47,469 nt of DNA from SKLM01 sp964390305 (GTDB lineage Bacteria > Chloroflexota > Anaerolineae > B4-G1): assembly GCA_964390305.1 (NCBI GenBank), contig CAYMHT010000008.1:1-47469 (forward strand), written 5' to 3'. Numbering within the stretch: position 1 is the first letter of the stretch; every line of letters starts with the position of its first letter. The notes beneath the pieces are model-generated. The model ran no database searches. It had not been told where the DNA came from and worked only from the letters and a program-made list of their open reading frames with translations. This document shows, one piece after another, positions 33,598-40,992 of the stretch. Made by a program: the position numbers and the translations under genes.

Positions 33598-33699
33598 TCA
33601 GATCGGCAGGCCCCCCTGCAGGGCGGCAAAGAGGAAGGCCAGAACAAGGACTAGGGCCAGGGTGGCAACCAGCAGTCGCTCGGCGTAGATTCTGTCCAC
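33598..33699 (-). CDS. 33-residue single-helix membrane microprotein
   Basis: A GTG-initiated 33-codon frame (MDRIYAERLL...) with one strongly hydrophobic helix at about residues 9-27, rich in Leu, Val, Ala and Phe, then QGGLPI. AAAGGAG lies 5 nt before the GTG, an unusually good ribosome site. It begins 66 bp after the ferric-reductase-like gene on the same strand, so it is probably co-transcribed. Small single-helix subunits often stabilise membrane oxidases and reductases, so it may be a subunit of that enzyme. No family is recognised, and only one sequence supports it. Confidence 0.55.
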   Translation of the reverse strand: MDRIYAERLLVATLALVLVLAFLFAALQGGLPI

Positions 33700-33704
33700 G
33701 GTTT

Positions 33705-33710
33705 CTCCTT
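33705..33710 (-). promoter_or_regulatory. Shine-Dalgarno AAGGAG of the 33-residue protein
   Basis: The minus strand reads AAGGAG, AAACC and then GTG at 33699. This spacing and match are the main reason for calling the short frame a gene. Confidence 0.55.
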
Positions 33711-33765
33711 TCCAGCCGGAGATGGCGTTTGGGCATGACAGGCAGGCGCGCAGACGGCGGGAGGC

Positions 33766-35112
33766 CTATGCCATCTTGTAGAGCTCGGTGTGGACGCGCT
33801 CACGGACCTCGGCGCGCATCTGGCCGCGGGAGACGGCCAGTTCCTCCAGCGTCGCCTCCACTGCCTCAAGCATCGGTATCGGCCCGCACAGGAAGAAGAT
33901 GCACTCCCTGAAGTCCTCGCATAGAAGGCGCTCGAGCACGTCTCGATCGATGAACCCACTCTCACCTTCCCAGCCCTCAGGTGGTCTCTCCAAGACGTGG
34001 ATGACCTGGAGGTTCAGCTTCGCCTCAAGCGTCTCAAGCTCCTCTCGGAAGATGATCTCCTCCCAGGTCGGATTCCCGTAGAAAAACTGTATCTGTCGCT
34101 CGTCACCGCGATCGGCCAGTGTGCGAAGCATGCTCATGATCGGCGCGGAACCGATGCCCCCGCCGATGAAGATGAGACCGGCGTCTGGATCGCGGTAGAG
34201 GTCGAAGGTGCCGTAGGGGGCATCGACGTAGACCCGCGTCCCGAGGGGTACGTCCCCGATGGTAGAGGTGAAGTCGCCGAGCTCCTTGATGGCGAACCCA
34301 ATCTGTTCAGGGTGCTCCGCGCTGGAGGCGAAGGAAAAGGGATGCTCCTCGATCCGAAACGGCGAATGACCGACAGAGAGCCACGCCACCTGGCCAGCTT
34401 TGAACGTGAGGCCGTCGTGGTCCTCGGGTTCGAGAACGAGGGTCCAGGTGTTGCCTCGCTCCTCGATTACGTCGACGACTCTGTAGGGGCGTTGCAGGAG
34501 CGTCCACGGCTTGATCACGCGGATGTATACGATCATGGCCCCCCAGATGCCCGCCAGGGCGATGACGAGCGCGCGCTGCACCGGTACGGAGGTGTAATAG
34601 TTGACGTTGAGGATGTGGTAGAGGGCAAACCCCACGACGCCAGCCGAGAAGACGTCGTGGAGGAGGCGCCAGGTCTCGTATTTGATGCCCAGGGCGACGC
34701 GCCTGACGGAGGTCAGAACCAGACCCAGGAGGATCACCACGGCGGCGACCCCGGCGCGGGCCCGCCAGGGGGCGGTGAAAACGTTGAGCAACTGAAGCGT
34801 GTAAGGGTTCTGGACGAAGAGGACCAGGGGATGGGCCAGGGTCAGCAGGAATGCGGCGATAGAGATGCGGTGGTGGAAGCCGTAGAGGGTGTCGGGTGGG
34901 AAGACGTCGCTGAGAAACGGAAGGCGGGCGGTGGGGATGAACTGGAGGCCCATCAGGGAGAGTCCGGCGAAGCCCATGGCCACGGACAGCTCTCGCCAGA
35001 AGGTGCGGCCCCCCGGGCGCGGGCCGAGCAGGAGGACGATCAGCGGCGCCAGGGCGAGAATGAAGTAGATGAAGATCCAGAAGAGCTGCTTCGTTCGTCG
35101 TCTCATTGGCAT
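33766..35112 (-). CDS. Ferric-reductase-like transmembrane flavocytochrome
   Basis: A 448-residue fusion of a membrane heme domain and a cytoplasmic ferredoxin-NADP reductase module. About six hydrophobic helices occupy residues 8-200. Histidines in GFHHRISIAAFLLTLAHP and in LLHDVFSAGVVGFALYH are placed like the bis-heme ligands of ferric reductases and NADPH oxidases. Then come an FAD-binding segment (EEHPFSFASS), an NAD-binding GGGIGSAP, and FFLCGP near the end. It should pass electrons from NAD(P)H through FAD and two hemes across the membrane. Start is ATG at 35112 or 35106, after AGGA. It diverges from a pentaheme cytochrome gene, a likely electron partner. Superoxide-forming or metal-reducing roles are both possible. 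Confidence 0.88.
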   Translation of the reverse strand: MPMRRRTKQLFWIFIYFILALAPLIVLLLGPRPGGRTFWRELSVAMGFAGLSLMGLQFIPTARLPFLSDVFPPDTLYGFHHRISIAAFLLTLAHPLVLFVQNPYTLQLLNVFTAPWRARAGVAAVVILLGLVLTSVRRVALGIKYETWRLLHDVFSAGVVGFALYHILNVNYYTSVPVQRALVIALAGIWGAMIVYIRVIKPWTLLQRPYRVVDVIEERGNTWTLVLEPEDHDGLTFKAGQVAWLSVGHSPFRIEEHPFSFASSAEHPEQIGFAIKELGDFTSTIGDVPLGTRVYVDAPYGTFDLYRDPDAGLIFIGGGIGSAPIMSMLRTLADRGDERQIQFFYGNPTWEEIIFREELETLEAKLNLQVIHVLERPPEGWEGESGFIDRDVLERLLCEDFRECIFFLCGPIPMLEAVEATLEELAVSRGQMRAEVRERVHTELYKMA

Positions 35113-35162
35113 TGTCCTGTGGTCTGTGTGCCAGCTCGGCCGGCACGATCATCGGGTGGGAT

Positions 35163-35209
35163 TTGAGTTTTCCGGGAGTTAGTATATACTGCTTTGGGGT
35201 CCCCGGCAA
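35163..35209. promoter_or_regulatory. Overlapping divergent promoters sharing a palindromic -10
   Basis: AGTATATACT (35181-35190) is a perfect palindrome that provides TATACT on both strands. On the plus strand TTGAGT (35163-35168) lies 16 bp before TATACT (35185-35190). On the minus strand TTGCCG (35204-35209) lies 17 bp before TATACT (35186-35181). The two polymerases could not bind together, so the cytochrome and the flavocytochrome would be fired alternately or co-regulated by one factor. Confidence 0.6.
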
Positions 35210-35296
35210 ATCGGAGCAGGGTTGGAGTGTGGTTGCACGGCGGAAGTGTCTGTGGACCGCCTCGAGGTGAGAGAGACAGGGAGGAGAGAGGGAACT

Positions 35297-36385
35297 ATGA
35301 AGCTGCGCAGAGGCATCATCATCGCCCTGATCCTGATCGTCGTCGGCGGCGTGGCGGCCTGGAGTTACGGGTTCTTCGTCGCGTCGGAGTCGGTGGAGGC
35401 AGTCAGCGAAAAGTGGACACTATCCGGCCATGCGGACGCTGAGTCGGAGTCCTTCGTTCACTGGGCGGAGGACGAGCCACCTGAGATCCCCGAAGCGTGC
35501 GCCAAGTGCCACAGTATGGACGGATATGTTGATTTTGTAGGGGCGGACGGTTCTCCAGCCGGGCAGGTGGACAGCCCAGTGCTGGGCGTGTCCGTCCTCA
35601 GCTGCCGTACCTGTCACAACGAGCCAGCGCACCAGATGACCGAGGTGACGTTCCCGTCGGACATCGCGGTGGAGGAACGCACCAGGGCAGTGAACTGCAT
35701 GCAGTGTCACCAAGGGCGGCAGTCGACGCCGGATGTGAATGAGGCGCTGGTCGGGCTGGAGCCGGACGTGGTGTCGGAGGACCTGGGCTTCATCAACGTC
35801 CATTACGCCGTTGCTGCGGCGACACTGTGGGGAGACGATGTCCAGGTGGGGTATCAGTACTCCGGGAAGTCGTACGTGGGGCGCTTCGAACACGTAGAGG
35901 ACTATGACACGTGCACCGAATGCCACGATCCGCACAGCACCTTCCGCAACCCGGACAAGTGCAGCCCATGTCACGTGAATGTCGTCGATGAGGCGGATTT
36001 GCGTGAGATACGGGTGAGCGACGTTGACTACGATGGGGACGGCGACGTGGACGAGCCGATCCTCGATGAGGTGATAACGCTCCATGAAGGGCTCTACGCG
36101 GCGATACAGACGTATGCGGAGGAGGTCGTCGGGGAGCCGATCATCTATGAGGACTCCTTCCCCTACTTCTTCAACGATCCCGATGGGGGCGAGGTGACGT
36201 TCGCCGACCGGTATGCTTCCTGGACGCCCCGGCTGGTGCGGGCGGCGTATAACTACCACTACGTGCACGAGGACCGGGGTGCATACACGCACAACGCCCG
36301 GTACGCGCTGCAAGTATTGTACGACAGCATAGAGGATCTGGCGAAGGTCACATCGGCTGATACGGGGGCGTTCGTGCGTCCCTGA
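35297..36385 (+). CDS. Membrane-anchored pentaheme cytochrome c
   Basis: A 362-residue protein with an N-terminal basic tail and one transmembrane helix (about 6-25), then an extracytoplasmic part. Five CxxCH heme sites are at residues 68-72 (CAKCH), 103-107 (CRTCH), 134-138 (CMQCH), 206-210 (CTECH) and 222-226 (CSPCH). A DYDGDGDVDE run near 245 resembles an EF-hand/dockerin-type calcium loop. The C-terminal third has no hemes and is not recognised. The ATG at 35297 follows GGAGAGAGGG; 25 more codons are open upstream but lie in the leader. It diverges from the ferric-reductase-like gene. Cytochrome maturation proteins must come from elsewhere. Role: periplasmic electron transfer; partner and terminal acceptor unknown. 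Confidence 0.92.
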   Translation: MKLRRGIIIALILIVVGGVAAWSYGFFVASESVEAVSEKWTLSGHADAESESFVHWAEDEPPEIPEACAKCHSMDGYVDFVGADGSPAGQVDSPVLGVSVLSCRTCHNEPAHQMTEVTFPSDIAVEERTRAVNCMQCHQGRQSTPDVNEALVGLEPDVVSEDLGFINVHYAVAAATLWGDDVQVGYQYSGKSYVGRFEHVEDYDTCTECHDPHSTFRNPDKCSPCHVNVVDEADLREIRVSDVDYDGDGDVDEPILDEVITLHEGLYAAIQTYAEEVVGEPIIYEDSFPYFFNDPDGGEVTFADRYASWTPRLVRAAYNYHYVHEDRGAYTHNARYALQVLYDSIEDLAKVTSADTGAFVRP

Positions 36386-36416
36386 GCAGGCCGGCGAGAT
36401 CTGACATTGACGGGCT

Positions 36417-36441
36417 GACGCGGCGCCACAGGCGCCGCGTC
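36417..36441. terminator. 11-bp GC hairpin between convergent genes
   Basis: GACGCGGCGCC and GGCGCCGCGTC pair perfectly over 11 bp with an ACA loop. It sits between the ends of the cytochrome gene (36385) and the PepSY-like gene (36464). There is no T-run on either strand, so it is probably a bidirectional transcript end or barrier of unknown mechanism. Confidence 0.5.
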
Positions 36442-36463
36442 GCCGCGTTCTGAGATAGACGAA

Positions 36464-37252
36464 TCAGTGGCTGTCGTCTAGCTCCAGCATATCGATGAAG
36501 GCGCCGTGCCAGGTGTGATACCAGACGCGTCCCGTCGTCCCGTGGACGCTCAGCATGCCCTCGATCTCGTCGTCCTTGCGGGTGTGGAGGGTGTAGTAGC
36601 CGTAGAACGGATCGGCATGTTCCTCGGCAGTGACGCCCGGGCGATTGACGTCCAGCCACCGTTGAGCGATGGCGACCGCCTCCTCCTCGGAGATAGCGTT
36701 CGTCGAGGCAGACCCGCTCATCATCCTGCCTCGACCGTGCATGCCGTAGCGGGTGTTCCACATCATGTTCGGTCCCATCTCCGGAGCGACGGTGCCGGTC
36801 TCCTTGTCGATGAGCAGCTCCATGGCAGCGATGCCTGTTTTGTGCTCGCGAGCGATGGCGTAGAAGTTCCCCTCGAACTCCATCACCTCGACCACCTCCA
36901 GGTCTGTATAGCCCCGACACGCCAGGTAGCGCTCGACAGCCTGGTGGGCGTCCTCCAGGGTGAGGGCGGCCGACGCGGCAGGTGCGTCTGACAGCGGTCC
37001 ATCCTGGATGCACGGGACGTCCCGCACGGACCCGCGCGAGCCGACGCGCGGCCTCATGCCCCAGGGCATACCGCCAGGGGTTCGGGCGGTGGGGCAGTCG
37101 GCGGCAGCTAGGGACGCCTCGCTATCAGACGCGTACGAGGGCGCAGCGGCCCAGAGCTGGCGCCCAAAGAGTGCCCATCCGCCTACAAGGGCCGCCAGGA
37201 CCAACGCCACGACGGCCAGGATTCCGATACCAATCCACAATGCTGTCCTCAT
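36464..37252 (-). CDS. PepSY-like membrane-anchored protein
   Basis: A 262-residue protein with one N-terminal transmembrane helix (about 5-28). A low-complexity linker with a GGMPWGMRPR segment follows. Two PepSY-like alpha/beta units can be seen: about 96-155 (LTLEDAHQAVERYL ... MELLIDKETGTVAPE) and about 188-258 (ISEEEAVAIAQRWLD ... GMLSVHGTTGRVWYH). Histidine- and methionine-rich stretches (MMWNTRYGMHGRGRMM) may bind metal. PepSY domains often regulate or shield secreted enzymes, or occur in electron-transfer membrane proteins. GAGGAGAGAGGA lies directly before the ATG. It is on the same strand as the kinase gene, 306 bp downstream of it, and convergent with the cytochrome. Confidence 0.7.
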   Translation of the reverse strand: MRTALWIGIGILAVVALVLAALVGGWALFGRQLWAAAPSYASDSEASLAAADCPTARTPGGMPWGMRPRVGSRGSVRDVPCIQDGPLSDAPAASAALTLEDAHQAVERYLACRGYTDLEVVEVMEFEGNFYAIAREHKTGIAAMELLIDKETGTVAPEMGPNMMWNTRYGMHGRGRMMSGSASTNAISEEEAVAIAQRWLDVNRPGVTAEEHADPFYGYYTLHTRKDDEIEGMLSVHGTTGRVWYHTWHGAFIDMLELDDSH

Positions 37253-37558
37253 TCCTCTCTCCTCATCCCTGTTATCAAGATCCCTTCGACCGGCCGAGAA
37301 TCACTCAGGTCAGACTTCCGGAGTCCTCGCCACCGGCTCTCCTGTGAACTCGGACCCAGGACGGGTCCCATCTTGCCCACGGGCCGCTCCTGCAAACCCC
37401 CGAAGTCCTGGCGGTCGCACGATCCGGCCGAAGGCTCCGATATCGTGATGTTAGTGTACCACGGCCGCGGTGCGTCGGGGAGCGCCATTTGGCGGGGGAA
37501 GGTCAGGGGAGAACGGCCCACCGCGGCTCGGCTGCGCTGGGCTAGGCTGGGCCCTGAG
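37253..37558. other. Gap before the PepSY-like gene
   Basis: This 306-bp stretch between the kinase stop and the PepSY-like start has no gene with protein-like composition. The ribosome site of the PepSY-like gene lies at its left edge. No clear promoter was identified. Confidence 0.35.
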
Positions 37559-38998
37559 CTAGGCTTGACCAGGTTGAGGGGGGAGATGGACAGTGACGCG
37601 AGTGCCCTCACTGGGAGCCGTGTCGATGTGGAAGGAGCCTCCCAATAGGGTGGCCCGCTCGCGCATCCCCATCAGCCCGAAATGGCCGGCCTGGGTCAGG
37701 ATGTCGGGACGCCGAGGGAGGTCGAATCCCACACCGTCGTCGATGACGGAGAGGACGACGCCGTCGCGGGTGTCGCGCACCCGGACGACGATGTTGTCTG
37801 CACGGGCGTGCTCGACCGCGTTGTTAAGTGCCTCCTGGGCGATGCGATAGGCGGCGACCTCGACGCTGGGGGCGAGGCGTTGGTCAACCCCTTCCTTCTC
37901 CAGCCGGACCCGGGCATCGGTCCGCTCATCCGCCTGGCGGACGAGCATCTCCAGAGCGGGGGTGAAGCCGAGATCCTCCAGGTAGGCAGGGCGGAGGGCG
38001 CCGATCGTGCGGCGGAGATCGGCGACGGTATCTTGCTCGGCCCGCTGGAGGTCGGCGAGCAGAGAGCGGGCCTCGTCCAGCTCCCCCCGCTCGATGAGGC
38101 GCCGCGCCATCTCGGCCGAGTGACCCAGGGCGATGAGGTCTTGAACGGGCCCGTCGTGGAGCTCTCGGGCCAGCCGAGCCCGCTCTGCCTCCTGCCCCTC
38201 GGTGATGGCGGTCAGGTAGTCGCGCATGCCAGCCTGGTAGCCCCGGATGCGTTCGGCCATGTCGGCCAGAGCGCAGTGAAGGTCCTGTATCTCCTGCACG
38301 CCGTCGCCGGGGCGGTCAGCGCTCCCGTCCATGGCAATGGCGGAGAGGTCGCCCCAGGAGACCTGCTCCGCGGCGTGGGCCAGAGAGCGGAGGGGGCGGA
38401 TGATGGTACGCCAGCCGAAGGTGAGGATGACGAGGGAGAGGAGGGCAGCGCCGATGGCGACCGCGGGGGCGAGGCTGGAGAGGCGGAGGATGGGCCCGAC
38501 GACCTCCTCGACGGGCTCCTGGACGAGGATCTCCCAGTCGGTGCCGGTGACAGGAGCGAAGGCGACCAGCACCGGGCCGTGGCGCTCGGCGGGGACGATG
38601 ACGAATCCCTCGCGCTGCTGGAGGGCGCTGTCGATGCCGCGGGCGGTGATCGCGTCGAGCGCTTCCCCCTGGTCGGAGCGAGCGAGGATCTCGCCCTGGC
38701 CGTTGACGACGATCAGGGCGGCGGTCCGCGGTTGGTCCTGGAAAAGAGGGGGGATCCACGCGGACAGATCCTCGCCGTCCGGGCTGACCACGCCGTGGGC
38801 GAGGCCATCCTCGACGAGACGGGCGGCCAGGCGGGCCAGGGACAGGTCGCGGTCGGCGACGAAGTCGCGCATGGCGCGCTGGTGGGCATAGACGCCGGTG
38901 AAGGCGAGGGCGATGATGAGGAAGGTAACCGGTAAGACAGCCCATAGGAAGAGTTGGAACTGGAGGCTGCGGAGGAAGCGGAGGATGGAGCGGGTCAC
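37559..38998 (-). CDS. NarL-type sensor histidine kinase
   Basis: A 479-residue membrane kinase. A helix (about 13-36), an extracytoplasmic sensor domain (about 40-180) of Cache-like type, a second helix (about 195-215), HAMP-linker region with RPLRSLAHAAEQVSWGDL, then the HisKA_3 box ARLARELHDGPVQDL with the phospho-His, and a GHKL ATPase domain (ALNNAVEHA, DDGVGFD, GLMGMRERA). The GTG at 38998 is preferred; the open frame to 39085 runs back into the response-regulator gene. It follows that gene by 22 bp. The partner and the permease upstream suggest it senses an envelope or small-molecule signal. Confidence 0.92.
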   Translation of the reverse strand: MTRSILRFLRSLQFQLFLWAVLPVTFLIIALAFTGVYAHQRAMRDFVADRDLSLARLAARLVEDGLAHGVVSPDGEDLSAWIPPLFQDQPRTAALIVVNGQGEILARSDQGEALDAITARGIDSALQQREGFVIVPAERHGPVLVAFAPVTGTDWEILVQEPVEEVVGPILRLSSLAPAVAIGAALLSLVILTFGWRTIIRPLRSLAHAAEQVSWGDLSAIAMDGSADRPGDGVQEIQDLHCALADMAERIRGYQAGMRDYLTAITEGQEAERARLARELHDGPVQDLIALGHSAEMARRLIERGELDEARSLLADLQRAEQDTVADLRRTIGALRPAYLEDLGFTPALEMLVRQADERTDARVRLEKEGVDQRLAPSVEVAAYRIAQEALNNAVEHARADNIVVRVRDTRDGVVLSVIDDGVGFDLPRRPDILTQAGHFGLMGMRERATLLGGSFHIDTAPSEGTRVTVHLPPQPGQA

Positions 38999-39020
38999 GG
39001 TCGGTGATCCTCGTGTTGTC

Positions 39021-39677
39021 CTATTCGATGACGATCCAGCCGCGCTTGAGGGCCTCGGTGACGGCCTCGGTGCGGCTGCTGGCATTGAGCTTGTCGTAGA
39101 CGCTGGCCAGGTGGCCTTGCACGGTGCGGTGGCTGATCCCGAGCTCCCGTCCCACCTCGCGGTTGGTCATGCCCCGGGCGACCAGGCGGAGGACGTCGAT
39201 CTCCCGGGGTGTGAGGGGCTCGATCTGGTCGACGGCGCTCGCCGGGCGACGGCCGGTGGCCTGGCGCACGACCTTGCTGGCGACCTCGGGACTGAGGGCG
39301 GACTCGCCACGGTGGACGGTGCGGACGGCGTCGGTGAACTGGTCTGCGCTGGCGGTCTTGAGCACGTAGCCGTCGGCACCGGCCTCCAGGAGGGCGAAGA
39401 CGTAGGGGTCGTCGTCGTAGGCGGTGAGGACGAGGACGCGAGTGTCGGGAAAGCGGTCCTTGATGCGACGGGTAGCCTCGACACCGGTAATTTCGGGCAT
39501 GCGGATGTCGAGCACCGCGACGTCGGGGCGGTGGTCCTCGACGAGGCGGATGGCCTCGGCGCCATCGGAGGCCTCGGCGACCACATCGATGGCCGGGTCG
39601 TCCTCCAGGAAGCGGCGGATGCCCTGACGGACGACGGCGTGGTCATCGGCCAGGACGACGCGAATCTGTTTAGCCAT
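39021..39677 (-). CDS. NarL/FixJ-family response regulator
   Basis: A 218-residue two-domain regulator. Receiver domain at about 5-120 has the acidic pair ADDH, the phospho-Asp in VAVLDIRMP (about D56), the conserved Thr in LTAYDDD and Lys in VLKTAS. A LuxR-type helix-turn-helix (about 150-215) has LTPREIDVLRLVARGMTNREV and GISHRTVQGHL, quoted as short cores. GGAGG lies 7 nt before the ATG. It is followed by its kinase and preceded by a permease on the same strand. Its DNA targets are not visible. Confidence 0.96.
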   Translation of the reverse strand: MAKQIRVVLADDHAVVRQGIRRFLEDDPAIDVVAEASDGAEAIRLVEDHRPDVAVLDIRMPEITGVEATRRIKDRFPDTRVLVLTAYDDDPYVFALLEAGADGYVLKTASADQFTDAVRTVHRGESALSPEVASKVVRQATGRRPASAVDQIEPLTPREIDVLRLVARGMTNREVGRELGISHRTVQGHLASVYDKLNASSRTEAVTEALKRGWIVIE

Positions 39678-39702
39678 AGAAGGACCTCCGATGGGGGCTT
39701 AC

Positions 39703-40194
39703 TCATACCATGCGGTCGGCGATCTCCGCCAGGAAGCCGGCGACGGGCGGCACGACGAAGGTGACGGCGTAGCGCATGAGGGCAGGGCGGGGGCTGATGA
39801 GGGCTATCTCGACGGGGAGGCGGGAGACGGACCAGAGAGCCCAGGCGGTGACGAAGCCGACCACGGCGCCGATACTGGCGCCAGCTTGATAGAGAGAGGC
39901 AACCACGGGAAAGGCCCCGTACGGCGAGCCGGGGAAGAGCCCGCCAGCGACGCAGCCGATGAGGATGCCCCTGACCCCGGCCTGCTCGCCCAGCCAACGG
40001 GTGATTAGATCCCGGGGGATGAGCACCTGCACCAGCCCGGCGAGAAGGAAGCCGAGGATGAGCAGAAGCAAGTTGCGGCGCACAGTGTGCCAGGCGGCCA
40101 GTAGCCCCTCTGCGGCGACACTCCGTCCCTGGCGGAGCGCGATGAGCAGCAGGACGGCCGCGATAACGGCCAAGACGATAGTCGTGGTGTCCAC
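39703..40194 (-). CDS. Half-length COG0701-type permease
   Basis: A 163-residue membrane protein with about five helices. GLVQVLIPRDLITRWLGEQAG, then a glycine-rich GGLFPGSPYGAFPVVASLYQAGAS, resemble one repeat of the DUF318/ArsP-type permeases, which normally have two. Only the cores are quoted. The GTG at 40194 is chosen because GGGAGG lies 6-8 nt upstream; the frame is open to 40224. No second half is encoded next to it on this strand. It may dimerise. It is 25 bp upstream of the response regulator and probably co-transcribed, so the two-component system may respond to its substrate or loss. Confidence 0.7.
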   Translation of the reverse strand: MDTTTIVLAVIAAVLLLIALRQGRSVAAEGLLAAWHTVRRNLLLLILGFLLAGLVQVLIPRDLITRWLGEQAGVRGILIGCVAGGLFPGSPYGAFPVVASLYQAGASIGAVVGFVTAWALWSVSRLPVEIALISPRPALMRYAVTFVVPPVAGFLAEIADRMV

Positions 40195-40311
40195 TGAATT
40201 GCCTCCCTCACGTTTGGATGTCATGTCGATTCCCGCTGGAGACGTGAACAGGGCTCATCTGAGCCTGCGTAGCGGCGTCAGATCGGGCCATCGTCGGCGC
40301 CCAACGCGTTC

Positions 40312-40341
40312 ATTGTAGTCCGACTCTCGCTTCTGTGCCAG
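40312..40341 (-). promoter_or_regulatory. Candidate promoter of the permease/two-component operon
   Basis: On the minus strand CTGGCA (40341-40336) lies 18 bp before TACAAT (40317-40312). It would give a leader of about 110 nt before the permease. The -35 match is moderate. Confidence 0.35.
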
Positions 40342-40512
40342 CTGGCTCGGGGCATCCCTCTGCCGACGGTCCCCTCCCGTTTAGCGCACTGGCTTCCGAG
40401 GAACGAGGGGAACGCGTGGAGAATGAATGCGCAAATGCTCAAGGCGCGAGAGGGTGTTCGCGGCGCTGATGGGTCGACGCCGCAGGCACTGACTTTGCCT
40501 CGGTTCAGGCGA

Positions 40513-40521
40513 TGGTAGAAT
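40513..40521 (+). promoter_or_regulatory. Extended -10 element (TGGTAGAAT)
   Basis: TGG followed by TAGAAT fits an extended -10 promoter about 28 bp before the frame that starts near 40549. It suggests the disrupted gene there was or is transcribed. Confidence 0.35.
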
Positions 40522-40548
40522 AGGCGGCAGCAGTTCCTTTCGTGGGAC

Positions 40549-40934
40549 GTGGCGCTGGGGATAGTGCGAAGCCTGGGGGGCGCGGCCGTGGCGACTGTGA
40601 CGGCGTATTTCGGCTCACTGACGCTGGGCCACGAGCTCCGCAGCGCCGGGATGGCGGCGTTTGCCACCCGGCTCCTGGGATATGTTGCGCTGGCCCTGAC
40701 GATCAAGAGGGAGGGGACGTCGCTGTTGGCGCGGGGCTGTTGGCGAACCGGTTTGGAGCGGGATGGCTGGGGGGGAACGGTCGCGTTGGTGGTGACCATG
40801 GCGCGGTGCCCTTCGTGCAGGAGGCGGTGGAGACGACGGGCTTGTCTCCTGCGCAGTGGGTGATGCTGGTGGCGGGAGCGATGCTGGGTCGCGGATGGTC
40901 GCAGGTGGTGAAGGGCGTCAGGCAGCAGGACTGA
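40549..40934 (+). pseudogene. Frame-disrupted small membrane protein
   Basis: Membrane-protein-like sequence jumps between two frames. One frame reads GIVRSLGGAAVATVTAYFG and later LLGYVALALTIKREGTSLL; then the other reads GLLANRFGAGWLGG; then the first gives GTVALVVTM; then the second gives GAVPFVQEAVETTGLSPAQWVMLVAG to the stop at 40932-40934. The changes fall near G-rich runs, including seven G at about 40769-40775. This fits three single-base indels, either from decay or from sequencing error. The restored product would have about three helices. No family is recognised. It diverges from the permease operon. Confidence 0.45.
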
Positions 40935-40992
40935 GCAGTGGTTTGTGAAGCGACGCGATCTTGGTAGAGGTGTCCAGGGTAAGGGGGCAAGA

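Noticed and set aside
33199..33654. A 151-codon plus-strand open frame after ftsZ
   Set aside because: It is Gly/Arg/Ala-rich with no recognisable pattern, and it overlaps the better supported 33-codon minus-strand gene.
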